This document shows positions 41,844 through 51,044 of a stretch of DNA of 52,874 bases, in pieces; within the stretch, counting starts at the first letter, position 1, and each line of letters begins with the position of its first letter. A program made the translations under genes and the position numbers. The notes under the pieces are model-generated. The model was not told the DNA's origin. It was given only the letters and a program-made list of their open reading frames with translations, and searched no databases. Source of the stretch: Bacteroides sp. (GTDB taxonomy: Bacteria; Bacteroidota; Bacteroidia; Bacteroidales; Bacteroidaceae); NCBI GenBank assembly GCA_019414725.1, contig DXLM01000012.1, positions 1 through 52,874 of the forward strand, given 5' to 3'.

Positions 41844-43556
41844 ATGATAACTATGAATACAAAAAGAACGCTGATTGGAGCTTTTATCATTTTTCTTGGT
41901 TTGGGACTTTCCAGCTTTAAAGATGATGACCGTAATTTTCAGATATCAAAGAATCTGGATATTTTCAATTCTATTTTTAAGGAGCTGGATTTATTTTATG
42001 TAGATACTATCGATCCTGAAAAAATGATTCAAAATGGGGTTAACGGTATGCTGGCTCTGACCGACCCATATACCGAGTATTATCCGGAGGAAGGTATCAA
42101 CAGTCTGAAAGAAATGATTACGGGAAAGTATGGTGGTATCGGAGCTGCTATACGATATTATAAGAAAAAAGATCGTATTGCCATTGTGGAACCTACTGAA
42201 GGTATGCCGGCTGCAGAAGCTGGTGTAAAGGCGGGCGATATTATTCTTTCGGTTGGTGGAAAGGAAATGCTGAGAGGAAATATGAAACCTCAGGAATTTT
42301 CATCGAAAGTAAGTGAGGCTTTGCGTGGTGAACCGGGTACTTCTTTTGTTTTAAAAGTGCTTCGTCCATTGAAGAACGATAGTACCGTGATGGAGTTTAA
42401 AATTACGCGCAAGAATATCCGTAACAATCCGATTCCTTATTATGGTATAATTAAAGATAGTATAGGCTATTTGTCGCTGACTGGTTTTACTGATAATTGT
42501 GCCAAGGATGTGAAAAAGGCATTTATTGAGTTAAAGCAGCGTGGAGCTAAGTCTTTAGTGATAGATTTACGAGATAATGGAGGAGGTTCTTTGCAGGAAG
42601 CTGTAGAAATTATTAACTTTTTTGTTCCGAAAGGAAAAGAAATAGTAGTGACGAAAGGAAAAATTCGTCAGGCTGCCAGTTCATTCAAAACTCAGAATGA
42701 ACCAATAGATACAGAAATGCCTCTGGCTGTGCTTGTAAATGGTAATACGGCTTCTGCTTCTGAAATTTTGAGCGGTTCTATGCAAGATATGGATCGTGCG
42801 GTGATTATTGGTACGCGTACTTATGGAAAGGGTCTGGTGCAGACTACTCGCCCATTGCCGTATAATGGTACATTGAAGGTTACTACATCTAAATATTATA
42901 TTCCAAGTGGCCGTTGCATTCAGGCTATCGATTATGCAAAGAAGAATGCAGACGGTTCGGTAGCACGTATCCCTGATAGTTTGACAACTGTATTCCATAC
43001 AGCTGCCGGACGTGAAGTTCGTGACGGTGGAGGTATTCGTCCGGATATTGAAGTGAAAGGGGATAAGTTCCCGAATATATTGTTCTATTTGATGAACGAT
43101 GATTTGATTTTTGATTATGTTACTCAGTATTGTCTGACGCATCCTGCTGTTACTTCTGTCGATTCGATACGGATTACTGATGCTGATTATGCTGAATTTA
43201 AGAAACAAGTCAAGGCTGCTAATTTTACTTACGACCGTCAGAGTGAAGGACTTTTAAAGACGTTGAAAGAAGTTGCCGAATTTGAAGGCTATATGGAAGG
43301 GGCAGCAGAGGAGTTTAAGGCTTTGGAACAAAAGTTGAATCATAACTTGGACCGTGATCTTGATTATTTTGCAAAACCGATAAAAGAACAAATTGCTGAA
43401 GAAATAGCAACCCGATATTTTTATCAGCGTGGAGCTGTTATGCAACGTCTGAAAGACGATGAGGACTTGGATAAAGCTATTGAAGTTCTGAATTCTCCAG
43501 AAAAATACAAGGAGATATTGTCGGTTCCAGTGAAAGTTGCAGAGAAGCAGAAATAG
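41844..43556 (+). CDS. S41-family carboxy-terminal processing protease
   Basis: A periplasmic tail-specific protease, 570 residues from this start. A signal-peptide-like helix (TLIGAFIIFLGLGLSSF) is followed by a helical domain, a PDZ domain (about residues 85-165, YGGIGAAIRYY and AGVKAGDIILSVGG) and the S41 catalytic domain (VIDLRDNGGGSLQEAV; nucleophile Ser in NGNTASASEILSG; Lys in GTRTYGKGLVQ). A ~190-residue C-terminal helical extension is typical of Bacteroidetes. ATGs at 41829, 41844 and 41853 are all possible; I chose the middle one without strong evidence. Confidence 0.9.
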   Translation: MITMNTKRTLIGAFIIFLGLGLSSFKDDDRNFQISKNLDIFNSIFKELDLFYVDTIDPEKMIQNGVNGMLALTDPYTEYYPEEGINSLKEMITGKYGGIGAAIRYYKKKDRIAIVEPTEGMPAAEAGVKAGDIILSVGGKEMLRGNMKPQEFSSKVSEALRGEPGTSFVLKVLRPLKNDSTVMEFKITRKNIRNNPIPYYGIIKDSIGYLSLTGFTDNCAKDVKKAFIELKQRGAKSLVIDLRDNGGGSLQEAVEIINFFVPKGKEIVVTKGKIRQAASSFKTQNEPIDTEMPLAVLVNGNTASASEILSGSMQDMDRAVIIGTRTYGKGLVQTTRPLPYNGTLKVTTSKYYIPSGRCIQAIDYAKKNADGSVARIPDSLTTVFHTAAGREVRDGGGIRPDIEVKGDKFPNILFYLMNDDLIFDYVTQYCLTHPAVTSVDSIRITDADYAEFKKQVKAANFTYDRQSEGLLKTLKEVAEFEGYMEGAAEEFKALEQKLNHNLDRDLDYFAKPIKEQIAEEIATRYFYQRGAVMQRLKDDEDLDKAIEVLNSPEKYKEILSVPVKVAEKQK

Positions 43557-43645
43557 GAAACTGTAAGATAGAAGATGAGCCATCAAATCAAATTATAGGA
43601 AAAGATGGAATCTCTAATTTGAAGCTTACACATCACTTATAGATG

Positions 43646-43694
43646 AAAAGGGTCGTATCATTACTCAAAATGAGGTTTGATACGACCCTTTTTT
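43646..43694 (+). terminator. Terminator of the S41 protease gene
   Basis: A perfect 15-bp stem (AAAAGGGTCGTATCA with TGATACGACCCTTTT) with an inner CTCA/TGAG pairing, followed by further T residues. Confidence 0.85.
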
Positions 43695-44012
43695 AACCTT
43701 TTAGTTTATGCTTTTAAAGTAAGACCTTTTCTGTTTTGACGCGTTCTTTATTGACAAAAGCTTATACCTGCGGCTTCTTATTTATAAAGAGCAAGAATAG
43801 AGAAAGAATCTCAAAATAAAAACAGAGATAAGCTTATTTATAATCTATCATTGTTTCTCCGATAACACTTTTCAAGCCATCAATGACTCATTGATATACA
43901 TGAATTTGAACAATAACTTAAACAGAGGGTTTGTCTATAAAACGATATTAATAATCAGTCTATTGAATATGTTTATCAGATACTAATAATCTATAAGTTA
44001 TAACATAAAAAG

Positions 44013-44058
44013 TCCTGCTTTTAGCCCTATATCGAAATGAGCAAAGACTAAAGCAGGA
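44013..44058 (-). terminator. Terminator of the rpoN-ispG operon
   Basis: TCCTGCTTTTAG pairs with CTAAAGCAGGA with one bulged base. Both flanks are T-rich in their reading direction; the leftward CTTTTTATG fits the ispG transcript, although it lies 138 bp past the stop. Confidence 0.6.
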
Positions 44059-44196
44059 GATTTTTATTTTTAAGTTTTAATCTATAAGATTTTTACTTTC
44101 ACAGTTTTATTTTGAGGCAGCTCCATTCTTTGAAATCTATTCTGTAATATTACATTTGATAGTACAGAATACTGATTTTTTGCTTGAGATTGCAGT

Positions 44197-46041
44197 TTAT
44201 TTTTCCTTGTAATCTCCGTTCGCCTTAATTAGTTCAATCAGCTTTTCTACTGCCTGCTCTTCCGGAATATTCTTTTCAATACATTCTTTTTTCTTGTACA
44301 GGCTGATTTTGCCTCGTCCGGCCCCTACGTAACCATAGTCTGCATCTGCCATTTCACCGGGACCATTGACAATACAGCCCATGATACCGATCTTGAGCCC
44401 TTTCAGGTGCGAGGTCGCAGCTTTGATACGAGCGATGGTAGCTTCCAGATCGTATAGCGTACGTCCACAGCCGGGACAGGAAATATATTCTGTCTTCGAT
44501 GTACGCGCTCTGCCTGCTTGTAGAATGCCGAATGCAGTTTCATCTACTTTCTCATCAGTAATAGCATTTCCGTGATTATATAGTAAAATACCGTCGCAGA
44601 AACCATCAAATATCAATGCTCCCATATCGACTGCCGATTTGATCTGCAAATCTTCTGTATTGTTTTCCTGATAAAATTGGAAGAATACCAATGGATTGGT
44701 TAAACCTTGATTCATCAGTTGATGTGCGATTCCCCGAAATTCGCCGAGACGATTCGGATGATTACTTTGGGCAATGATAACAACTTCTGGATGCATGCGC
44801 AGACAAGCTGTAGCTTCTTCATTCAGTCCCATATATGGAGTGAATAAGAATTTGACTTTTGCATTGCAGTGGTGCAACTCAACCAGTTGCTGGTAATTGA
44901 AGGCAGGATAAGTTCCCTCTTCTCCTTTCCATATGTTTGCATCTACAATGTAGCCGATATTGGTACGACGCATTTCAGGAAGCTGCTGTCCGCAATAGAT
45001 GTAGTCCGGACAGAACTGCTCATTGATTTGCATATTACCGTCAAGACGGGCAGATATAACAACCGGTACATGTTCACCTCCAATATTTTCAACAGCTGTT
45101 GTATGGCGTCGGTTTGGATTGGTATAGTTAAATTCGGCTGCTTCTGCTCCTGGTATATAGGGATGATTCTCGCGTTGGAGTACATAATCCACCAGTTTGC
45201 GGGCTACTGGGATTTCTGCTTCAGGAGCTTCACTCAGTGAAACGCGGATAGTATCTCCTAATCCGTCACACAACAAAGCGCCGATACCTAATGCCGATTT
45301 GATACGTCCGTCTTCTCCATCACCAGCTTCGGTAACTCCCAGATGAAGAGGGAATGACATACCTTCCTTTTCCATCTGTTCTGCCAGCAGTCGGACTGTC
45401 TTGACCATTACGACCGTATTGGAGGCTTTGATGGAAATAACGACGTTCATGAACTGTTCATCTACACAGATACGGAGAAATTCCATACACGATTCTACCA
45501 TACCTTCAGGAGTATCACCATAACGTGACATGATACGGTCGGACAATGAACCGTGATTTACTCCAATACGGATAGCAGTATGATTCTCTTTACAGGTATT
45601 TAGGAATGGAATGAAGCGGTCACGTATCTTCTGAATTTCCTGAGCATATTCTTCATCCGTATATTCCAGTTTCTTGAAAGTGCGCGCGGCATCTACATAA
45701 TTTCCCGGATTGATGCGTACTCCTTCAGCATACAATGCTGCTACTTCTGCCACTTTGGGATTAAAGTGTACATCGGCTATCAGCGGAGTGTCGTACCCTT
45801 GTGAACGCAGTCCGATATTGATATTCTTTAAGTTTTCAGCTTCACGTACTCCCTGAGTAGTGAGGCGTACATATTCACCTCCTGCTTCAATGATGCGTTT
45901 AGCTTGTTCTACACAGGCCTCAGTATCCATTGTGACCGTATTGGTCATACTTTGTATACGGATAGGATTAGTGCCACCCATAGGAGTGGCACCAACATAT
46001 ACCTCATTTGCCTCTCGGCGTGAATAGTTGAAGTAATCCAT
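44197..46041 (-). CDS. ispG: 4-hydroxy-3-methylbut-2-enyl diphosphate synthase (long form)
   Basis: Converts MEcPP to HMBPP in the MEP isoprenoid pathway. The 614-residue protein is the three-domain form found in Bacteroidetes, Chlamydiae and plants: a TIM barrel (IRIQSMTNT at the N-terminus, LIADVHFNPKVA), an insert of about 260 residues, and the 4Fe-4S domain (ISCPGCGRTLYDL, IGIMGCIVNGPGEMADADYG). Its ATG shares one base with the purE stop (TAATG). Last gene of the operon. Confidence 0.95.
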   Translation of the reverse strand: MDYFNYSRREANEVYVGATPMGGTNPIRIQSMTNTVTMDTEACVEQAKRIIEAGGEYVRLTTQGVREAENLKNINIGLRSQGYDTPLIADVHFNPKVAEVAALYAEGVRINPGNYVDAARTFKKLEYTDEEYAQEIQKIRDRFIPFLNTCKENHTAIRIGVNHGSLSDRIMSRYGDTPEGMVESCMEFLRICVDEQFMNVVISIKASNTVVMVKTVRLLAEQMEKEGMSFPLHLGVTEAGDGEDGRIKSALGIGALLCDGLGDTIRVSLSEAPEAEIPVARKLVDYVLQRENHPYIPGAEAAEFNYTNPNRRHTTAVENIGGEHVPVVISARLDGNMQINEQFCPDYIYCGQQLPEMRRTNIGYIVDANIWKGEEGTYPAFNYQQLVELHHCNAKVKFLFTPYMGLNEEATACLRMHPEVVIIAQSNHPNRLGEFRGIAHQLMNQGLTNPLVFFQFYQENNTEDLQIKSAVDMGALIFDGFCDGILLYNHGNAITDEKVDETAFGILQAGRARTSKTEYISCPGCGRTLYDLEATIARIKAATSHLKGLKIGIMGCIVNGPGEMADADYGYVGAGRGKISLYKKKECIEKNIPEEQAVEKLIELIKANGDYKEK

Positions 46042-46550
46042 TAATTTGTTTTATAAGCGTATTTTACTTCTTTCAATTCTTCGTTAGCTTTGACTATCTT
46101 ATTTTTCAGACCTTCCTTGTAAGCTGCAAATTTTTCGGCGAGTCCTTCATCAGATAATGCCAACATTTGTACTGCAAGGATAGCTGCATTCATAGCACCA
46201 TTGATAGCAACTGTTGCTACAGGTATGCCGGGAGGCATCTGGATGATAGAATAAAGCGCATCCACTCCATCGAGCACAGAACCTTTTACGGGAACTCCGA
46301 TAACAGGAAGTGTAGTATTCGCTGCAATCACGCCTGGCAAAGCTGCAGCCATTCCTGCTGCTGCAATAATGACTTTAATACCTCGTCCGGCAGCTTCTTT
46401 TGCGAATTTTTCCACTTCAGCAGGTGTACGGTGTGCCGAAAGAGCATTCATTTCGAAAGGAACTTGCATTTCGTCGAGCAGTTTCGCCGCTTTCTCCATA
46501 ACAGGAAGATCGGACGTACTACCCATGATGATACTTACAATTGGTTTCAT
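46041..46550 (-). CDS. purE: N5-carboxyaminoimidazole ribonucleotide mutase
   Basis: A purine-synthesis enzyme of 169 residues: SIIMGSTSDLPVMEKAAKLL with the substrate-binding Ser/Asp, then LSAHRTPAEV, and GMAAALPGVIAANTTLPVIGVPV. The length is normal. It lies between gcvH (16-bp gap) and ispG (1-base overlap). No purK is visible next to it, so class I (CAIR mutase) versus class II cannot be settled from context. Confidence 0.94.
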   Translation of the reverse strand: MKPIVSIIMGSTSDLPVMEKAAKLLDEMQVPFEMNALSAHRTPAEVEKFAKEAAGRGIKVIIAAAGMAAALPGVIAANTTLPVIGVPVKGSVLDGVDALYSIIQMPPGIPVATVAINGAMNAAILAVQMLALSDEGLAEKFAAYKEGLKNKIVKANEELKEVKYAYKTN

Positions 46551-46566
46551 GTCTGTTTATTTAGTT

Positions 46567-46947
46567 TTATTCATTAATGATCTGTTTGTATGCTTCAGCA
46601 TCCAGCAGTTCATCCATTTCTGTAGTGTCAGTTGGTTTGATCTTGATTAGCCAGCCGTCACCATATGGATCTTTGTTTACCAGTTCCGGATGTTCTTCCA
46701 GCTCTGGATTGATTTCAAGTACTTCGCCACCAATGGGAAGGAAAAGGTCGGATACAGTTTTTACAACTTCAATGGTTCCGAATACTTCACCTTTTTCTAG
46801 AGTTTCACCTTCGGTCGTTACATCTACAAAGACGATGTCGCCCAATTGTTCTTGTGCATAATCTGTAATTCCTACATAAGCTTCATCACCTTCCAGACGA
46901 ATCCATTCGTGTTCGTTCGTGTACTTTACATTAGTTGGGAAATTCAT
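46567..46947 (-). CDS. gcvH: Glycine cleavage system H protein
   Basis: The lipoyl carrier of the glycine cleavage complex. The 126-residue protein begins with YTNEHEWIRLEG, and the lipoyl-lysine is Lys63 in IEVVKTVSDLFLP. The C-terminal NKDPYGDGWLIKIKP is typical. The other gcv genes are not in the window; gcvH is instead embedded in the rpoN-purE-ispG operon. Confidence 0.95.
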   Translation of the reverse strand: MNFPTNVKYTNEHEWIRLEGDEAYVGITDYAQEQLGDIVFVDVTTEGETLEKGEVFGTIEVVKTVSDLFLPIGGEVLEINPELEEHPELVNKDPYGDGWLIKIKPTDTTEMDELLDAEAYKQIINE

Positions 46948-46982
46948 AATCTTAGTATTTTAGAGGTTAATATAATTATGTT

Positions 46983-47663
46983 TCAAATAAACAAAATTCC
47001 AGTGATACCGCAAAACAAACCGACTAAAAAACCTCCTCCAACTTCGTTTAAAGTATGTTGGCGGACGATGATTCGTGCGGAACCTAACATTCCTGCCAGT
47101 AAAATAAAACCGCAGAGCCACCAGATAGGATTGAACTGGAAAATGAAACTGTATGAAAGTAATCCTCCGATAATCATACCACAGCTGGCCATGTGAGTGC
47201 TGATTTTCCATTTCAAGTTGATACTGGTACAGATAACCATACAAAGCAGAGTAGCTATGATTATTCCGCTCATATAGCGTGGAAGATGAATCCGGTACAT
47301 GGTCAGAAAACATCCTGTATAACTCATGATCGTAATCAGGTATGGCAGAAAGCGTTTCTCTCTCTTCCCCAGCTCCCGTAACGTCCAGCCATTGATTTTC
47401 TGAAGAAGGTATATACCAAGCATCGGAAGGAGAATGGTAAAGCAATATACCATGATCAGAACTGTCAGTTTATATTGCAGGGGGAGTATTCGTAAATATG
47501 TAAAAAAGAAAAGCAGCAAAAACGCTACAAAAGGAACCATAAAAGGTGTAAATATGGCAGAGATGATACGTGCTGCCATAAATAGTGCATCTTTAGGCTC
47601 TTTTGTTGTTTCCTGAGAAGGAGCATGATATGTTAACTGATCGGGAATATTAGTTTCTTCCAT
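46983..47663 (-). CDS. PAP2-like integral membrane protein
   Basis: 226 residues with about six hydrophobic helices. The C-terminal half shows a PAP2-style signature: KISTHMASCGMIIG in place of the PSxH motif and SARIIVRQHTLNEVGGGFLVG in place of the final SRxxxxxHxxxD motif, with Glu instead of Asp. It may be a lipid-phosphate phosphatase or a relative that has lost activity. It sits between rpoN (32 bp) and gcvH (35 bp) in the same orientation. Confidence 0.75.
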   Translation of the reverse strand: MEETNIPDQLTYHAPSQETTKEPKDALFMAARIISAIFTPFMVPFVAFLLLFFFTYLRILPLQYKLTVLIMVYCFTILLPMLGIYLLQKINGWTLRELGKREKRFLPYLITIMSYTGCFLTMYRIHLPRYMSGIIIATLLCMVICTSINLKWKISTHMASCGMIIGGLLSYSFIFQFNPIWWLCGFILLAGMLGSARIIVRQHTLNEVGGGFLVGLFCGITGILFI

Positions 47664-47695
47664 CCTTGTGTTATGATTGTTTTTTGTCGTTTGGT

Positions 47696-49174
47696 TTATC
47701 TTCTTAGTCGTGCGACTGGAATGTTAAGCTGCTGGCGGTATTTGGCAACCGTACGTCGTGCTATCGGATATCCTTTTTCTTTTAGCATGTCGGCCAGTTC
47801 GTCATCGGTGTAAGGTTTATCCTTATTTTCCTTGTCGATACACTCTTTCAGGAACTGTTTGATTTCACGCACAGACAATTCTTCTCCGTTTTCTGTTACA
47901 TATCCGTCGCTGAAGAAAAACTTGAGTGGATATATTCCGAAGTTAGTCTGTATATATTTGCTGTTGCTCACTCGTGAAATTGTTGAAATATCCAGTTGTG
48001 CACGTTCGGCCACATCTTTCAGTATCATAGGTCGGAGTGAAGACTCATCACCATCCTGGAAGAACGGTCGTTGCAAGTCTATAATAGCCTGCATCGTACT
48101 GAGCAATGTCTGCTGGCGTTGTTTAACAGCATTGATAAATCCCTGAGCTGCATCTACCTTTTGCTTGAGGAATAATAATGCGTTTTTCGATTCCTTACTT
48201 TGATTAGCTTTATTGCGTGTATGCTCATCAAGCATTTCAGTAAATTCACGGCTTAAGCGCAGTTCAGGAACATTCCGGTTGTTGAGGCTAAGATGAATAG
48301 TACCGTCTTCTTCTGTCTCAACAATAAAATCAGGAATAATTTGCTGCAAGTTTTTACCGATTGTTTCTCCCATGGAACTTCCCGGACGCGGATTCAGCTT
48401 GGTCAGTTCCACTACGGCTGCATTATATTGTTCTTCAGTTATCCCTAACTTTTGTAATATTTTATCTTTATTTTTCTTGGTGAAATCATCGCAACATTTG
48501 TTGATGATATCATATTCTATTTGTTTCAGCGGAGAGTTTTCTTTCCGCTTGATTTGCAGCAAGAGGCATTCCTGAAGGCTTCGTGCTCCTATTCCCGCAG
48601 GATCAAAATCCTGTATGATAGACAAGATATGCTCCAGTTGTTCAGGAGTTGTATAAATACCCTGATAGATGGCAAGTTCGTCCATCAGGGCTTCTGTTGT
48701 TTTTCTCAATAAACCGTCATCATCCAAAGAGCCGATAAGATACTCGCCTAACTGTTTTTCTTCGGGAGTAAGATCTTGCATGTCAAGCTGCTCTTTCAGC
48801 GTTTCGTAAAATGAAACACTGTCCGAAAAAGGGATCTCTTCGGGAGTTTCTCCCTTAGAACGGTTGTTCTCCTGAAGCTTATAATCGGGAATGTCATCCT
48901 CTGTGCGATAATCTCCCAACGACAAATCATCATTATAGTCGGTTCCGGATTCTTCATTTTCATCGGCAGGATAGTCATCTTCATGTCCCTCAGCCTCTTC
49001 AGTATGTTCTTTGCCTTCTTCTAGAGCAGGATTGTCCAAAAGTTCAGAATGAATACGTTCTTCCAATTCTACAGTAGGCAGCTCTAATAATTTGACTGCC
49101 AATATCTGCTGTGGAGATAAAGTCTGAACCTGCTGCTGGGCCTGAGTTTGTACTTGACGTGAATTTATAGCCAT
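47696..49174 (-). CDS. rpoN: RNA polymerase sigma-54 factor
   Basis: Directs RNA polymerase to -24/-12 promoters in an enhancer-dependent manner. The 492-residue protein has the Gln/Leu-rich region I (LSPQQILAVKLLELPTVELE), an acidic region II (about residues 55-110), the core-binding and HTH regions, and the RpoN box ARRTVAKYR at 472-480. No sigma-54 activator (AAA+ enhancer-binding protein) is in the window. It is the first gene of the operon, with a -7 box at 49200-49207. Confidence 0.95.
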   Translation of the reverse strand: MAINSRQVQTQAQQQVQTLSPQQILAVKLLELPTVELEERIHSELLDNPALEEGKEHTEEAEGHEDDYPADENEESGTDYNDDLSLGDYRTEDDIPDYKLQENNRSKGETPEEIPFSDSVSFYETLKEQLDMQDLTPEEKQLGEYLIGSLDDDGLLRKTTEALMDELAIYQGIYTTPEQLEHILSIIQDFDPAGIGARSLQECLLLQIKRKENSPLKQIEYDIINKCCDDFTKKNKDKILQKLGITEEQYNAAVVELTKLNPRPGSSMGETIGKNLQQIIPDFIVETEEDGTIHLSLNNRNVPELRLSREFTEMLDEHTRNKANQSKESKNALLFLKQKVDAAQGFINAVKQRQQTLLSTMQAIIDLQRPFFQDGDESSLRPMILKDVAERAQLDISTISRVSNSKYIQTNFGIYPLKFFFSDGYVTENGEELSVREIKQFLKECIDKENKDKPYTDDELADMLKEKGYPIARRTVAKYRQQLNIPVARLRR

Positions 49175-49199
49175 AAAAATGAATTTGATTTTTTCGCTG

Positions 49200-49207
49200 C
49201 AAAAATA
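49200..49207 (-). promoter_or_regulatory. -7 box of the rpoN operon
   Basis: The minus strand reads TATTTTTG, matching TAnnTTTG, 25 nt upstream of the rpoN ATG. No other -7 box is seen within the downstream gaps, so it may serve all five genes. Confidence 0.6.
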
Positions 49208-49289
49208 AACAATTAGATACGGATTATATGGTTTTCACTTAATTTTATTTTATGTGGACAACCAACTTCTCTACCAATATCTGTGGAAT

Positions 49290-50954
49290 TTAATATCTGA
49301 AACTGCTTCCTCCCAAAAACTCGCGCAACAAGGAAGTCGGCGGAAGTTCATTGTCTTGTACTGAAACAAAATAGGCAAGGAAACGCAGAAGGCGGTGAGC
49401 TTCCGAGTATGCCGGACAGTTATTGGGTACCTTTCGTAAAATGGGTTCTGCATAGTCCTTTAACACGGCAAGTTCGAAGAGCAGAGCCGAGTTGAACATT
49501 GCATCTGCATATTCCTGATAAGGGAATATCCATTTGTCTTCCCCTGCACGGACACTTTCCCATCGAGAAATTGTCGCTTCTGCCGAGTAATTGCGGTATC
49601 GGTAATCGCGTATGATTCGGCGTAGCAACCGGTTGTCGGTGGTAGGAATATAATTATGGTTGTCGAGTGAGATTGTAGTCAGGGCAGATACATATATCTT
49701 ATATTTATTGGCTGCCGGAATATTGGGGGTCAGTGCCGGATTCAGCGCATGTATCCCTTCCAGTATCAATATCATATTTTCGTCAATACGTAATTTCTTG
49801 CCACTGTTCTCGCGTTTGCCCGTTGTAAAATTAAATCGGGGTAATTCAATTTCCTTACCATCTAACAACTCCTTTAACTGGGCTTCGAAGAAAGGAAGAT
49901 CCAGCGCGTACAGTGACTCGAAATCGTGTTCACCGTTTTCATCGAGTGGAGTATCTTCTCTGTTTACAAAATAATCGTCCAGTGAAATCGGATAAGGCTT
50001 CAGTCCATTAGTCATTAACTGAATACTGAGACGTTTGCTGAACGTTGTCTTTCCCGAAGATGACGGTCCGGAAATCAATACCAGTTTCACTCTTTCTCCA
50101 TTTTGGTTCCGGTGAGTGATTTCGTCGGCTATATGTGCAATTTTCTTTTCTTGCAATGCTTCCGATACATTTATCAGGTCGGTAGCATGCCCGTTGTTGC
50201 AGGCTATGTTGAAATCCCCAACCGTACTGATTCCCAATATCTGGTTCCAGCGGTGATATTCCTGAAATACCTCCAGCATCTTTTCTTGTTTTACAAGTTC
50301 CTCCAGTTTTTGCGGGTTCTTTCTGTTTGGAATACGTAGCAACAATCCATCATAGTATTTTACGATATCGAACAGTTTGATGTATCCTGTACTTGGAACC
50401 AGACTGCCATAATAATAGTCGATGGTATCTCCTAATCTGTAATAGAAAGTATATAACTGTCCGGAAGTCTTCAGCAGTTTTGCTTTGTCCATCATTCCTC
50501 TTTGGGTGAATAATTCGACGGCCTGTTCTGTATGGCACTCTATACGTTGGAAAGGAATGTTGTCGGTAATTATTTCCTGCATTTTCTGCTTGATGCGTGT
50601 AACATCATCCAAACCAATAGAACGGTCCAGATGCAGCGTACAGTAATAACCCTTCGATACGGGATGTTCCAGGGAAATGCTTCCCTGCGGATAAAGTTCT
50701 TCTACAGCTTTTACAAGGATGAAACAAAGCGATCGGAAATAGGTACGCATGCCCGACGGATTAGTTATATCAAGAAACTCAACATCTTTATTGTAATATA
50801 CCTTAAAGTTGAGCCCTTCTACCTTATTGTTAACTTTCGCACTGACAGGTCCGTAGGGCATTTCTAAATTAAAACCATTATAAATATCCAAAAGCGTGCT
50901 TCCCTCGGGGAAATCTTTTGTTAAATTGTTATTTTTGCAATATATTTGTAGCAT
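49290..50954 (-). CDS. TGS-domain nucleoside (uridine-kinase-like) kinase
   Basis: A 554-residue fusion. Residues 1-~60 form a TGS-like domain (DFPEGSTLLDIYNGFN), and residues ~70-200 resemble the second N-terminal domain of threonyl-tRNA synthetase (HLDRSIGLDDVTRIKQKM). The C-terminal half is a P-loop kinase of the uridine kinase/phosphoribulokinase type, with GPSSSGKT at 296-303, SLDDYFVNREDTP and ILILEGIHALNP. The fusion is common in Bacteroidetes and Firmicutes. Substrate is unproven. It is divergent from the Na/Pi transporter gene. Confidence 0.88.
   Translation of the reverse strand: MLQIYCKNNNLTKDFPEGSTLLDIYNGFNLEMPYGPVSAKVNNKVEGLNFKVYYNKDVEFLDITNPSGMRTYFRSLCFILVKAVEELYPQGSISLEHPVSKGYYCTLHLDRSIGLDDVTRIKQKMQEIITDNIPFQRIECHTEQAVELFTQRGMMDKAKLLKTSGQLYTFYYRLGDTIDYYYGSLVPSTGYIKLFDIVKYYDGLLLRIPNRKNPQKLEELVKQEKMLEVFQEYHRWNQILGISTVGDFNIACNNGHATDLINVSEALQEKKIAHIADEITHRNQNGERVKLVLISGPSSSGKTTFSKRLSIQLMTNGLKPYPISLDDYFVNREDTPLDENGEHDFESLYALDLPFFEAQLKELLDGKEIELPRFNFTTGKRENSGKKLRIDENMILILEGIHALNPALTPNIPAANKYKIYVSALTTISLDNHNYIPTTDNRLLRRIIRDYRYRNYSAEATISRWESVRAGEDKWIFPYQEYADAMFNSALLFELAVLKDYAEPILRKVPNNCPAYSEAHRLLRFLAYFVSVQDNELPPTSLLREFLGGSSFRY
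50930..50937 (+). promoter_or_regulatory. Possible -7 box of the Na/Pi cotransporter gene
   Basis: TATTTTTG matches TAnnTTTG but lies inside the first codons of the divergent kinase gene, 107 nt before the transporter ATG. No better match exists in the gap. Confidence 0.35.
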
Positions 50955-51044
50955 AATTGTAATATGTGTTACTAACTCGGTGATTTGGCAATTAATTTAC
51001 ACATTAAACAATTAAGAGCCTACCTCCGACTTAATTAATTACAA

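Larger units (their letters stand above)
43557..44196. other. Non-coding region between the S41 protease and ispG
   Basis: 640 bp between two convergent genes with no supported gene on either strand. It carries a strong terminator at each end (43646-43694 and 44013-44058) and ~320 bp of AT-rich sequence between them. The only local pattern I see there is a 10-bp palindrome ATAAGCTTAT at 43828-43837. Confidence 0.6.

Noticed and set aside
43700..44010. Possible hidden small gene between the two terminators
   Set aside because: No frame with a plausible start, codon pattern or motif on either strand; treated as non-coding.
46960..47445. 161-codon frame overlapping the PAP2-like membrane gene
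   Set aside because: Out of frame with the 226-residue gene that has membrane helices and PAP2-like motifs; no features of its own.
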